Below the pieces are notes generated by a model. The model was given only the letters and a program-made list of their open reading frames with translations, was not told where the DNA came from and searched no databases. Shown piece after piece: positions 1 to 7,932 of a stretch of 30,584 nt of DNA (position 1 is the stretch's first letter; every line of letters starts with the position of its first letter). Origin of the DNA: DUSC01 sp964371125 (lineage in GTDB: Bacteria > Pseudomonadota > Alphaproteobacteria > Rhizobiales > Rhizobiaceae). A program made the position numbers and the translations under genes. The stretch spans positions 1-30,584 of the forward strand of contig CAYJMY010000035.1 of assembly GCA_964371125.1 (NCBI GenBank), given 5' to 3'.

Positions 1-67
1 GGTTTAGCTGTACTGTAGTCAATAGCCCCTCAGTATAGGCGCTACCGCTTGCCACGGCATCCCGGTA

Positions 68-859
68 TTAGCGGTTTGCGGTTTCAGACAACATCGTAAC
101 GAGATAGTCGGCATCCACGACGTAGATGAATTCCACGCCACCTCTAACGATGATCCCGTCGAGGACCGTCCGATGGTAGCCAACCTCGCCGACCAAAGAG
201 AACACAGCACCGCCGCTGTAGCCGTCCATCTCGGTCCTGCTACTCGTGTTCAGGTAGCGTAGGAAGTGCCGGCTGTGCGTACGAAAAGTCGTGTCCAACT
301 GGCACGATCCGATCGATCGCCGGATGTTGATGGGCGCCTGCGCCTCAGTCCCGAACGTCTCCGTATATGGCCCCATTACAATATCGAGTGTCGGATTGCC
401 AACATAGAATGACGCCCGACGATCCTCTTCGGAAAGCGGTTCGACCGGGAAAAAATATGGAAGGTCTTCCGCCATCCCAGCCCAGTTGTCGCCGACTTTA
501 AAAGCCAGAAGGTCATGTGACTCTTCGTTCGGTTGATCTATCTCATAAACGCATCGTCCGATTGGGATGTTCGAAAGCAGACTTCCGCCCCGCGCAATTC
601 GTACGCTTTCGACGATTGCCTTTGACGGTCTCTCTCCGCTTCTGATTCCTAGCTGATGCCGTGTCGCGACGACGAAGTTTTTTCCACCGAACCGCAAGAG
701 GGTTGAAGTACCGCTGCGACCTAGCTGCAAGCCGGGCACGTCCGCCTCTAGGAAAACACTACGGCAAGTCCGCGTGATCGTTTCATCGAACTGCGGAGGC
801 TTCACATAGAACCGGCCGACCTTGATCGCATTCGCCGCCGGAAGATCGCTAATCAACAT
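68..859 (-). CDS. Trypsin-like (chymotrypsin-fold) serine protease-like protein
   Basis: The 263-residue product shows a plausible catalytic triad in the right order: His68 in an ATRH motif after a hydrophobic strand, Asp116 in HDLLAF, and Ser215 in GYSGGAVF, matching the GxSGG nucleophile motif of trypsin-like proteases. That suggests an active peptidase, although overall similarity to known families looks low and the call rests on these motifs. No signal peptide or membrane segment is visible, so it is probably cytoplasmic. The ATG at 859 is preceded by a good GAGGAGG ribosome site. A hand count over 481-600 gives about 51% G+C, clearly below the neighbours, so recent acquisition is possible. 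Similar lone protease-fold proteins occur in bacterial accessory and defence loci, but no partner gene is in view because the gene lies at the window's left edge. Confidence 0.7.
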   Translation of the reverse strand: MLISDLPAANAIKVGRFYVKPPQFDETITRTCRSVFLEADVPGLQLGRSGTSTLLRFGGKNFVVATRHQLGIRSGERPSKAIVESVRIARGGSLLSNIPIGRCVYEIDQPNEESHDLLAFKVGDNWAGMAEDLPYFFPVEPLSEEDRRASFYVGNPTLDIVMGPYTETFGTEAQAPINIRRSIGSCQLDTTFRTHSRHFLRYLNTSSRTEMDGYSGGAVFSLVGEVGYHRTVLDGIIVRGGVEFIYVVDADYLVTMLSETANR

Positions 860-1007
860 CGCCGTACCCTCCTCTTTGTCGAATATAGCTACCGGCGCCG
901 TTGGTGCGTAGAGGCCCTACGCCGATAGCTTTCGTCTGATGGGGGCTATGGACTGCATGCGCGCCGAAAAGCGACGTGGAAAGAGGGAATTGCCCACACT
1001 TGCGCCC

Positions 1008-1256
1008 TCAGGCGTCCTTCGAGTGGCGCGCCATGGCCGGCCCGGCACCCGACACCTGCTGCGGCGAAGGATGCGCCGGATCGACACCGTCGGAATGGCG
1101 CGTCTTCTCGTTCACGTCGTCGACGGGTTCGCTGTTGCCGAAGTCGGCGGGCGGCCGGTTTCCGGCGGCTTCCCGGGAAAATTCGTCCATCGTGTCGGCG
1201 TCGGCCTTGGCCGGCAGGATTCGTGCACCGGTTTCGCGGTTGTTTTCGGGGTCCAT
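1008..1256 (-). CDS. Small hydrophilic hypothetical protein (82 aa)
   Basis: The ATG at 1256 was chosen because GAGGAG lies 8 bases upstream; the longer reading from 1343 adds a Cys-rich stretch of unlikely composition. The product starts MDPENNRETG and is rich in Asp, Glu, Pro, Ser and charged residues, with no hydrophobic core. It is therefore probably intrinsically disordered and cytoplasmic. I do not recognise a family. It lies downstream of the GlsB/YeaQ-type stress protein gene on the same strand, separated by 176 bases containing a GC-rich hairpin. Its ribosome site sits in a separate hairpin (1266-1283), so translation may be conditional. Several other frames are open here because of the high G+C, which lowers certainty, but the start signal supports this one. 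Confidence 0.6.
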   Translation of the reverse strand: MDPENNRETGARILPAKADADTMDEFSREAAGNRPPADFGNSEPVDDVNEKTRHSDGVDPAHPSPQQVSGAGPAMARHSKDA

Positions 1257-1265
1257 GACTGTTTC

Positions 1266-1283
1266 TCCTCGTGGACACGAGGA
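1266..1283 (-). promoter_or_regulatory. Hairpin sequestering the ribosome binding site of the 82-aa gene
   Basis: In the minus-strand transcript, TCCTCGT and ACGAGGA form a perfect 7-bp stem around a 4-base loop, extendable by one U-G pair. The 3' arm contains nearly all of the GAGGAG Shine-Dalgarno sequence, 8 bases before the ATG at 1256. This geometry would hide the ribosome site and could act as an RNA thermometer or ligand-free translational switch. Function is inference; the pairing is seen directly. Confidence 0.45.
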
Positions 1284-1364
1284 ACAACTTCGCGCCCGGA
1301 TGGTTCCGCAAAGCGAGAAGCACGCACGGCGATCGCAGGTCACTCGCGCCCCTCGGGCGCAGGT

Positions 1365-1390
1365 CCGCGGGCGCCAGCAGCGGCCCGCGG
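1365..1390 (-). terminator. GC-rich hairpin downstream of the GlsB-like gene
   Basis: CCGCGGGC and GCCCGCGG form an 8-bp perfect stem with a 10-base loop, 43 bases past the stop of the GlsB-like gene. A second small hairpin (GCGCCC/GGGCGC, 1346-1360) follows. Neither has a clear U tract, so termination is only a likely role. Confidence 0.35.
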
Positions 1391-1432
1391 TCGCGCCGGG
1401 GCCGGCCGGTCAGCGGCGATAAAACGAACGCG

Positions 1433-1687
1433 TCAGGACTGCTTGATCAGCCGCAGCAGCACGAGGAGGATCACCGCGCCGATGGTGGAATGGATGATCG
1501 CAGCGAACACGCCAGAGCCGATGCTGAAGCCGAGCGTCGGGAACAGCCAGCCGGCGATCAGCGCGCCGACGATGCCGACCACAATGTTGCCGACGAGGCC
1601 GAAACCATAACCCTTGACGAGCAGGCCGGCCAGCCAGCCGGCGACAGCGCCGACGATCAGGAAAACGACAAGACTTTCGATACCCAT
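1433..1687 (-). CDS. GlsB/YeaQ/YmgE-family stress-response membrane protein
   Basis: This 84-residue inner-membrane protein begins MGIESLVVFLIVG and has three hydrophobic segments, about residues 4-20, 30-50 and 55-78. The glycine-rich pattern GAVAGWLAG, then GLVGNIVVGIVGALIAGW, is the hallmark of the transglycosylase-associated (GlsB/YeaQ/YmgE) family. These proteins are induced by general or envelope stress in many bacteria, but their biochemical role is not settled. The ATG at 1687 was chosen because GGAGAAG lies just upstream; the earlier in-frame start would add an Arg-rich leader. It stands alone between the dpp operon and the 82-aa gene. Confidence 0.88.
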   Translation of the reverse strand: MGIESLVVFLIVGAVAGWLAGLLVKGYGFGLVGNIVVGIVGALIAGWLFPTLGFSIGSGVFAAIIHSTIGAVILLVLLRLIKQS

Positions 1688-1765
1688 GGAACTTCTCCGT
1701 TCTCGACGTCCGCCCCGGCAGACTGGCACGGCGAGGACGGTCTGTCCATGCAGCCGCGGGCGACT

Positions 1766-2596
1766 TCAGGCCGCCTTCTTCTTCGCCAGGCGCGCCTTGA
1801 TCGACGCGACGTCGGCGCGCGGCGTCGCCGCGAACAGCGTCCGGGTATAGTCGTGCTTCGGATCCGAGAACACGGCGTCGCGCGTGCCGTATTCCACCGC
1901 CTCGCCGAAATACATCACCATCACCTCGTCGGCGATGTAGCGGACGACGGAGAGATCGTGGCTGATGAAGACGTAGGTCAGCTTGAATTCGTCCTGCAGA
2001 TCCGCGAGCAGGTTGAGCACCTGGGCCTGTACCGACAGGTCGAGAGCCGACACCGGCTCGTCGAGGACGAGCAGGCTCGGATTGAGCATCAGCGCCCGGG
2101 CAATGGCGATGCGCTGGCGCTGGCCGCCCGAGAACATGTGCGGGTAGCGGTTGAAGTGCTTCTCCTCGAGCCCGACCTTCTTCAGCATGCGCATGGCGAG
2201 GTCGCGCCGCTCCTCGGCGCTCTTGTCCGTGTTGATCAACAACGGCTCGCCGAGCACGTCACCGATCTTCTGGCGCGGGTTGAGCGAGCCGTAGGGATTC
2301 TGGAAGACGATCTGCACCTTGCGGCGCATCTCCGGGGTCAGCCGCTCGCGGGCGACGTCGACCGTGTGGCCGTCGATCAGCAGTTCGCCGGAGGTCGGCG
2401 CATCGATCATGGTGATGATGCGGGCGAGGGTCGACTTGCCGCAGCCGCTTTCGCCGACGATCGCCAGCGTGCGGCCCTGCTCGACCGAGAAGCTGACGCC
2501 CTTCACCGCATGCACGGTGCGCGGCGTGCCGAACATGCCGCCGCGCACGTGGTAGTCGCGCACGATGTTCCGGGCTTCGAGGACGGGTCCGCTCAT
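1766..2596 (-). CDS. dppF: Dipeptide ABC transporter, ATP-binding subunit DppF
   Basis: The 276-residue protein is an ABC ATPase of the oligopeptide/dipeptide (OppF/DppF) type. It has Walker A GESGCGKST, a Q-loop in VFQNPYGSLNPR, the signature FSGGQRQRIAIARAL, Walker B LLVLDEPVSALD and the H-loop FISHD. The C-terminal DPKHDYTRTLFAATPR segment is the usual oligopeptide-transporter tail. It would pair with DppD on the cytoplasmic face of DppBC. Its ATG overlaps the dppD stop by 4 bases (ATGA), showing translational coupling. It is the last gene of the operon and ends in an AKKKAA tail. Confidence 0.95.
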   Translation of the reverse strand: MSGPVLEARNIVRDYHVRGGMFGTPRTVHAVKGVSFSVEQGRTLAIVGESGCGKSTLARIITMIDAPTSGELLIDGHTVDVARERLTPEMRRKVQIVFQNPYGSLNPRQKIGDVLGEPLLINTDKSAEERRDLAMRMLKKVGLEEKHFNRYPHMFSGGQRQRIAIARALMLNPSLLVLDEPVSALDLSVQAQVLNLLADLQDEFKLTYVFISHDLSVVRYIADEVMVMYFGEAVEYGTRDAVFSDPKHDYTRTLFAATPRADVASIKARLAKKKAA

Positions 2597-3447
2597 CGTG
2601 CAGCCTCCGCGATGCGGGCTTCGTCGTCGAAATAGTCGGCGATGGTCGGCAGGCGGTCGCCGGTGGCGTTGTCGGGCAGCGCCGAAAGCAGCGCGCGCGT
2701 ATAGGAACTCTTCGGCGACTCGAAAAGCGACAGCACGTCGGCCTCCTCCATCTTGCGGCCCTTGTACTGGACGACCACGCGGTCGGCGGTTTCGGCGACG
2801 ACACCCATGTTGTGGGTGATCATGATCAGACCCATGCCGTGCTCGGCCTGGAGGCGCATCAACAGGTCGAGGATCTGCTTCTGGATGGTGACGTCGAGCG
2901 CCGTGGTCGGCTCGTCGGCGATGAGCAGCTTCGGATTGCAGGCGATCGCGATGGCGATCATGACGCGCTGGCACTGGCCGCCCGACATCTGGTGCGGATA
3001 GGAGCCGAGCCGCTCGGCGGGCTCGGGAATGCCGACCGCGGTCATCAGTTCGATGGCGCGGGCGCGGCGCTGGGCGCGGTCCATCTTCATGTGGACGCGC
3101 AGCACCTCCTCGATCTGGAAACCGACGGTGAAGCATGGATTCAGGCTCGCCATCGGCTCCTGGAAGATCATCGCCATGTCCTTGCCGACGATGCGCCGGC
3201 GCTCGGCAACGTCGAGCGAGAGCAGGTCGCGGCCGTCGAAGGCGAGTTTGTCGGCCGTCACCTTCGCCGTCCAGGGCAGCAGGCCCATCACCGCCAGCAT
3301 CGCCACCGACTTGCCCGATCCCGATTCGCCAACGATCGCCAGCACCTCGCGCTCGCTCACCGACAGCGACACGCCGTCGACGGCGCGGAACGGGCCGGAC
3401 GCCGTCTCGAACTCGACGACGAGGTTCTCGATTTCAAGAAGCGGCAT
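2593..3447 (-). CDS. dppD: Dipeptide ABC transporter, ATP-binding subunit DppD
   Basis: The 284-residue ATPase shows Walker A GESGSGKS, Q-loop MIFQEPMASLNP, signature MSGGQCQRVMIA, Walker B LLIADEPTTALD and H-loop MITHNMG. The Cys in the signature (GGQCQR in place of the more usual GGMRQR or GGQRQR) is a minor variant. Together with DppF it would supply the ATP hydrolysis for peptide import. The start at 3447 follows the dppC stop by one base, so translation is probably coupled. The length and the DppD-DppF tandem are typical of the family. Confidence 0.95.
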   Translation of the reverse strand: MPLLEIENLVVEFETASGPFRAVDGVSLSVSEREVLAIVGESGSGKSVAMLAVMGLLPWTAKVTADKLAFDGRDLLSLDVAERRRIVGKDMAMIFQEPMASLNPCFTVGFQIEEVLRVHMKMDRAQRRARAIELMTAVGIPEPAERLGSYPHQMSGGQCQRVMIAIAIACNPKLLIADEPTTALDVTIQKQILDLLMRLQAEHGMGLIMITHNMGVVAETADRVVVQYKGRKMEEADVLSLFESPKSSYTRALLSALPDNATGDRLPTIADYFDDEARIAEAAR

Positions 3448-3448
3448 C

Positions 3449-4357
3449 TCAGGACCTCTTCAGCTTCGGGTCGAGCGCGTCGCGCAGGCCGTCGCCCATC
3501 AGGTTGATGGCGAGCACGGTGATCAGGATGGCGAGGCCTGGGAAGGTGACCACCCACCAGGCGCGCAGGATGAACTCGCGCGCTTCCGCCAGCATCGTGC
3601 CCCATTCCGGCGTCGGCGGCTGCGCGCCCATGCCGAGGAAGCCGAGCGCGGCGGCGTCGAGGATGGCGTTGGAGAAGGACAACGTCGCCTGCACGATCAG
3701 CGGCGCCAGGCAGTTGGGCAGGATCGTGCGGAACATCAGGCGCAACGAGGACGCGCCGGCGACCTGCGCGGCGGTGACGTATTCGCGGCCCTTCTCGGCC
3801 ATCACCGCGGCACGCGTCAACCGCACGAAATGCGGCTGCAGGACGAGTGCGATGGCGATCATGGCGTTCATCAGGCCGGGGCCGAGCACGGCGACCAGCA
3901 CCAGCGCCAGCAGCAGCGACGGGAAGGCGAGGATGATGTCCATGACACGCATGATCACGGTGTCGACCCAGCCGCGGAAGAAGCCGGCGACGACGCCGAC
4001 GGCAATGCCGCCGACCAGCGCCAGCGTGGTGACGATGACGCCGATGAACAGCGAGAAGCGCGCGCCGTAGAGCAGGCGGGTGAGGATGTCGCGACCGACG
4101 GCGTCGGTGCCGAGCAGGTAGGCGGCGCGGCCGCCCTCCTCCCAGAACGGCGGGACGAGCACGGCGTCGCGATACTGCGCGTTCGGCGCATGCGGCGCGA
4201 TCAGCGGCGCCAGCACCGCGACGACGACGAGGACGGCGAAGACGACGAGGCCGATGACCGCGCCACGGTTCTCGGAAAAGTAATACCAGAACTCCGCCAG
4301 GCGGCGGGCGCTGGACGGATCCTGGATTGGGGCCTCCACGGCCGTGGTGTCTGCCAT
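3449..4357 (-). CDS. dppC: Dipeptide ABC transporter permease DppC
   Basis: The 302-residue inner-membrane permease has an N-terminal cytoplasmic tail, a first membrane helix around residues 33-53 (GAVIGLVVFAVLVVVAVLAPL) and further helices across residues 95-290. The EAA-loop contact region for the ATPases is in AAQVAGASSLRLMFRTILPN. The phrases LLGTDAVGRDILTRLLYGAR and DVILAFPSLLLALV-like segments are typical of the OppC/DppC family. It lies 10 bases after dppB and 1 base before dppD. It would form the channel with DppB. Confidence 0.95.
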   Translation of the reverse strand: MADTTAVEAPIQDPSSARRLAEFWYYFSENRGAVIGLVVFAVLVVVAVLAPLIAPHAPNAQYRDAVLVPPFWEEGGRAAYLLGTDAVGRDILTRLLYGARFSLFIGVIVTTLALVGGIAVGVVAGFFRGWVDTVIMRVMDIILAFPSLLLALVLVAVLGPGLMNAMIAIALVLQPHFVRLTRAAVMAEKGREYVTAAQVAGASSLRLMFRTILPNCLAPLIVQATLSFSNAILDAAALGFLGMGAQPPTPEWGTMLAEAREFILRAWWVVTFPGLAILITVLAINLMGDGLRDALDPKLKRS

Positions 4358-4367
4358 GACCGTCTCC

Positions 4368-5372
4368 TCAGTGGCGGATGCGCGGGTTGATAAGGCCGTA
4401 GAGCAAGTCGACGGCGAGGTTCACGAGCATGATGATGCCGGCGATGATGAGCAGCCCGCCCTGGATGACCGGATAGTCGCGGCGGAACACCGAATCGACC
4501 ATCCACTTGCCGATTCCCGGCCAGGAGAAGATCGTTTCGGTGAGGATGGCGCCGGCCATCAGCACGCCGACCTGGAGCCCGATCGTCGTGATCACCGGGA
4601 TCATGGCGTTGCGCAGCGCATGAACGCCGACAACGCGGAACGGCGACAGGCCCTTGGCGCGGGCAGTCCGCACATAGTCCTCGCCGAGCACTTCGAGCAT
4701 GGCCGACCGCGTCTGGCGGGCGATCACCGCGAGCGGGATGGTGCCGAGCACGATCGTCGGCAGGATCAGGTGGCTGGCCGCCGATTTGAAGGCGCCCGCC
4801 TGACCCGAAAGCAGCGAATCGACGAGCATGAAGCCGGTGACCGGGGGGAAGAAGAACATCAGCGATATGCGGCCGGATACCGGCGTCCATTGCAGCATGC
4901 CGGAAAAGAGGATGATCAGGAGCAGGCCCCACCAGAAGATCGGCATCGAGTAGCCGATGAGCGCCGTGCCCATGATGGTCTGGTCGAAGAATGAGCCGCG
5001 CTTGATCGCGGCGAAGATGCCCGCGGGTATGCCGAGGACCACGGCGAAGATGATGGCGCACAGCGACAGCTCGAGCGTCGCCGGGAACAGGGTGAAGAAC
5101 TGGTCGAGGATCGACTGCTTGGTCACCACCGAGGTGCCGAAGTCGCCGCGCAGCACGCCCCACAGGTAGTCGAGGTACTGGATGACGATCGGGCGGTCGT
5201 AGCCGAGCTCGTGGGATATCTGCTGGTAGCGCTCCTCCGACATGACCCGCTCGCCGGACATCAGCATGACGGGGTCGCCGGGAAGCAGGCGGATGAAGGA
5301 AAAGGCGATGATCGAGACCCCGATGAAGGTCGGGATCAGGACGGCGAGCCGTCCCAGGAGAAAGCGGAGCAT
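4368..5372 (-). CDS. dppB: Dipeptide ABC transporter permease DppB
   Basis: The 334-residue permease starts MLRFLLGRLAVLIPTFIGV, the standard first membrane helix of DppB/OppB proteins, followed by LLPGDPVMLMSGE and an extracytoplasmic segment before the remaining helices. The EAA loop is in YVRTARAKGLSPFRVVGVHALRN. The C-terminal VDLLYGLINPRIRH is the characteristic family ending. The ATG at 5372 has an upstream GAAAGG. It is separated from dppA by 91 bases that contain a strong perfect hairpin, so its expression is probably set lower than that of dppA. Confidence 0.95.
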   Translation of the reverse strand: MLRFLLGRLAVLIPTFIGVSIIAFSFIRLLPGDPVMLMSGERVMSEERYQQISHELGYDRPIVIQYLDYLWGVLRGDFGTSVVTKQSILDQFFTLFPATLELSLCAIIFAVVLGIPAGIFAAIKRGSFFDQTIMGTALIGYSMPIFWWGLLLIILFSGMLQWTPVSGRISLMFFFPPVTGFMLVDSLLSGQAGAFKSAASHLILPTIVLGTIPLAVIARQTRSAMLEVLGEDYVRTARAKGLSPFRVVGVHALRNAMIPVITTIGLQVGVLMAGAILTETIFSWPGIGKWMVDSVFRRDYPVIQGGLLIIAGIIMLVNLAVDLLYGLINPRIRH

Positions 5373-5414
5373 GTCGAGCCTTTCGACGGGGGATGCGTAG
5401 CCGCGATATGCAAC

Positions 5415-5443
5415 GGGGGGCGCCCGACCGTCGGGCGCCCCCC
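5415..5443 (-). terminator. Intercistronic hairpin between dppA and dppB
   Basis: A perfect 13-bp inverted repeat (GGGGGGCGCCCGA and its complement, 3-base loop), extendable by 5 bp with a one-base bulge (TGCAA/TTGCA). It lies 20 bases beyond the dppA stop and has no U tract. Such hairpins after a binding-protein gene usually stabilise its mRNA or partly stop transcription into the permease genes. Confidence 0.7.
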
Positions 5444-5463
5444 TTGCAGATGGTCGGCGCCCG

Positions 5464-7059
5464 TTACTCGGCGATGTCGACGCCGCTGAACGAATGATGG
5501 CCGAGCGGGCTCATGACGTAGCCCGAGACCTTGGCCGACATCGGCATCACGACGAGGCTGTGGTCGAGCGTGATCCACGGCGCCTCGCGCTTGAAGACGA
5601 CCTGCGCGTCCTCGTAGAGCTTGGTGCGCTCGCCCTGATCGACGGTCACCTTGGCGGCGTTGACGATCTTGTCGAACTCCTCGTTGCACCACTGGGCGCG
5701 GTTGTTGCCGCCGACGGCGGCGCAGCCGAGCAGGGTGTGCAGGAAGTTGTCCGGATCGCCGTTGTCGCCGGTCCAGCCGAGCATGACGGCGCCGTCGCGG
5801 TCCTCGGCCTTCGACAGCTTCAGGTACTCGGCCCACTCGTAGGAGACGATCTCGACGTTGACGCCGACCGCGGCGAAGTCCGACTGGATCAGCTCGGCGG
5901 CGCGGCGTGCGTTGAGCATGTAGGGACGCGCGACCGGCATCGCCCAGATCTTCATCGACAGGTCCTTGACGCCAGCCGCCTCGAGCGCGGCCTTGGCCGC
6001 GGCCGGGTTGTACTTGTCGTCCTCGATCGCCTTGTTGTACGACCACATGGTCGGCGGGATCGGGTTGGTCGCCGGGGTGGCGAGGCCCTGGAACACGGCA
6101 TCGACGATCGCCTGCTTGTTGACCGCCTGGGCCAGCGCCTTGCGCACCTCGGTCCTGTCGAAGGGCGCCTGCTTGGTATTGAAGGCGAGGTAGGCGATGT
6201 TCAGGCCTTCCTGCTCCATGACCTGGAGGCTGGAGTCGGTCTTCATGGCAGCGACGTCAGCCGCATTCGGATACGGGAAGACGTGGCATTCGCCGGCCTT
6301 CAGCTTCTGCAGGCGGACGGCGGCGTCCGTCGTGATGGCGAAGACGAGATCGTCGATCTTCTCCTTGCCGCCCCAATAGTCGGCATTGGCCTTGTAGCGA
6401 ATGACCGCGTCCTGCTGGTAGGCGACGAAGGCGAACGGACCGGTGCCGACGGGCATCTGGTTCAGCTGTTCCTTCTTGCCCTCGGCCTCGAGCTTGTCGG
6501 CGTATTCCTTTGACATGATCGACGCGAAGTCCATGCCGAGGTTGGCGATGAACGGCGCTTCCTTCTGCTTCAGCGTGAACTTCACCGTCATGTCGTCGAC
6601 CTTCTCGATCGAGGCGATCAGGTCCGGGAAGCCCATGCCGTTGAAATATTCCCAAGCCGCGCCGGCGACGTACTGGTGCCAGGGATTGTCGGCCTTGAGC
6701 TGGCGTTCGAAGGAGAACAACACATCGTCCGCGTTCATCTCGCGGGTCGGGGTGAAGAACTCGGTGGTCTGGAACTTGACGCCCGGACGCAGCTTGAAGG
6801 TGTACTGCAGGCCATCGTCGGAGACCTCATAGCTCTCGGCGAGAGCCGGGACCGGGTTGGTCGTGCCGGGTTCGAACTCGAGCAGGCGGTTGTAGACCGG
6901 CCGCGAGGAGGCGTCGAACGTGGTGCCGGCGGTGTAGAGCGCCGGGTCGAATCCTTCGGGCGAACCTTCCGAGCAGTAGACGAGCGTCTTCGCGCTCGCC
7001 ACGCCGCTCAGGGCGGTCGCGGCCATCAGGGTGGCCGCAAAGGCCAGTTTCTTAAACAT
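5464..7059 (-). CDS. dppA: Periplasmic dipeptide-binding protein DppA
   Basis: The 531-residue solute-binding protein has a signal peptide, MFKKLAFAATLMAATALSG, with likely cleavage after VASA before KTLVYCSEGSPEGF. The mature start and many blocks match Escherichia coli DppA from memory: GTTFDASSRPVYNRLLEF, MNADDVLFSFERQ, IPPTMW and the ligand-site stretch GWTGDNGDPDNF. It binds dipeptides (in some bacteria also heme or aminolevulinate) and delivers them to DppBC. The ATG at 7059 was chosen over an upstream start because it begins the signal peptide and has GGGAG upstream. It is the first gene of the operon. Confidence 0.96.
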   Translation of the reverse strand: MFKKLAFAATLMAATALSGVASAKTLVYCSEGSPEGFDPALYTAGTTFDASSRPVYNRLLEFEPGTTNPVPALAESYEVSDDGLQYTFKLRPGVKFQTTEFFTPTREMNADDVLFSFERQLKADNPWHQYVAGAAWEYFNGMGFPDLIASIEKVDDMTVKFTLKQKEAPFIANLGMDFASIMSKEYADKLEAEGKKEQLNQMPVGTGPFAFVAYQQDAVIRYKANADYWGGKEKIDDLVFAITTDAAVRLQKLKAGECHVFPYPNAADVAAMKTDSSLQVMEQEGLNIAYLAFNTKQAPFDRTEVRKALAQAVNKQAIVDAVFQGLATPATNPIPPTMWSYNKAIEDDKYNPAAAKAALEAAGVKDLSMKIWAMPVARPYMLNARRAAELIQSDFAAVGVNVEIVSYEWAEYLKLSKAEDRDGAVMLGWTGDNGDPDNFLHTLLGCAAVGGNNRAQWCNEEFDKIVNAAKVTVDQGERTKLYEDAQVVFKREAPWITLDHSLVVMPMSAKVSGYVMSPLGHHSFSGVDIAE

Positions 7060-7112
7060 TTCGCACTCCCGTTTTGTTGTTCCAAGCCCCTCTAGCAGGC
7101 TCGGCAAGCAGG

Positions 7113-7142
7113 CATATAAGCAAAGTTCATACGACTTTGGAA
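7113..7142 (-). promoter_or_regulatory. Possible sigma-70-like promoter for the dpp operon
   Basis: On the minus strand TTCCAA (7142-7137) and TATATG (7118-7113) are separated by 18 bases, about 55 bases ahead of the dppA start. The match to consensus is moderate, and the assignment is inference from position and AT content. Confidence 0.3.
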
Positions 7143-7177
7143 CTCCCCGGAGCCTTCCCTTTCGACACCCATGTAAA

Positions 7178-7202
7178 CGATTGCGAAATCGGTTGCATTC
7201 GC
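7178..7202. promoter_or_regulatory. Nested inverted repeats in the dppA/DUF924 divergent region
   Basis: CGATT-GCGA-AATCG overlaps a second inverted repeat, GCGAA-(10 bases)-TTCGC. The similar halves CGATTGC and CGGTTGC also recur 12 bases apart. This is the kind of symmetry seen in LacI-type operators, but no regulator gene is nearby. It lies 45 bases before the DUF924 start and could control either gene. Confidence 0.25.
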
Positions 7203-7246
7203 CGCGACGCGCGGCGACGATCCAAGCGCAACCGATGGGGGGCGAA

Positions 7247-7789
7247 ATGAAAGCAGCCGAAAGCGAAGAGATACTCGCCTACTGGTTCGGGGAACTCGGC
7301 TACGAGGATTGGTTCACGCGCAACGACGCGACCGACGCGGCGATCAGGCGTCGCTTCCAGCCGACATGGCGAGCATGGCGCGAGAGCCTACCGTCGGCGG
7401 CGCTTCTCGAACCCGATGCCGCACTGGCGGCGGTGATCGTGTTCGACCAGTTCCCGCGCAACATGTTCCGCGGCGCGGCCGACGCCTTCGCCACCGATGC
7501 GCTGGCGCTGGCTCTGGCGCGCAACGCGCTCGCCGCCGGCTTCGACCAAGCCGTGGAGGCGAGCCGCCGCAGCTTCTTCTACATGCCGTTCATGCATTCC
7601 GAGGCGCTTGCCGACCAGGAACGCTGCGTCGGACTCTTCGCCGGCAGCGACGGGGAGAAACATGCGATCGAACACCGCGACATCATCGCCCGCTTCGGCC
7701 GGTTCCCGCATCGCAACCGCGCGCTGGGACGGCCGAGCACGGAAGCGGAACTGGAGTTCCTCGGCGGCCATGCCGGTTTCGGACAGTAG
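7247..7789 (+). CDS. DUF924 family protein
   Basis: The 180-residue cytoplasmic protein carries the blocks typical of DUF924: ILAYWFGEL near the N terminus (9-17), VIVFDQFPRNMFR (64-76), FFYMPFMHSE (110-119) and HRDIIARFGRFPHRNRALGR (143-162). The family is all-helical and of unknown biochemical function. The ATG at 7247 was chosen because a GGGGGG run lies 4-9 bases upstream; an in-frame ATG at 7235 has no such site. It is transcribed away from dppA and precedes the acyl-CoA ligase gene by 143 bases. Length is normal for the family. Confidence 0.9.
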   Translation: MKAAESEEILAYWFGELGYEDWFTRNDATDAAIRRRFQPTWRAWRESLPSAALLEPDAALAAVIVFDQFPRNMFRGAADAFATDALALALARNALAAGFDQAVEASRRSFFYMPFMHSEALADQERCVGLFAGSDGEKHAIEHRDIIARFGRFPHRNRALGRPSTEAELEFLGGHAGFGQ

Positions 7790-7932
7790 CGCATCCGCCC
7801 GGACGCCTTGCCATCCAAGCGGCAGTCGCCATAGATAAGACAATCGAGGCGCGTGCACGGATCCGTAGCGGACCGGCACGGCGGGGCGGCATGCGGGAGG
7901 ACGCGGCCGTGCTCGAACAGTGGGAGGCAAGT

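Noticed and set aside
906..922. Small inverted repeat GCGTAG-AGGCC-CTACGC
   Set aside because: Only a 6-bp stem without a T tract, 86 bases beyond the 82-aa gene; not enough to call a terminator or operator.
3029..4390. Plus-strand open frame of 453 codons opposite dppC and dppD
   Set aside because: His/Asp/Arg-rich low-information sequence opposite clear ABC transporter genes; a G+C artefact.
7309..7932. Longer fadD reading from 7309, overlapping the DUF924 gene
   Set aside because: The upstream part is Arg-rich shadow sequence of the DUF924 gene in another frame; the GTG at 7933 has a far better ribosome site.
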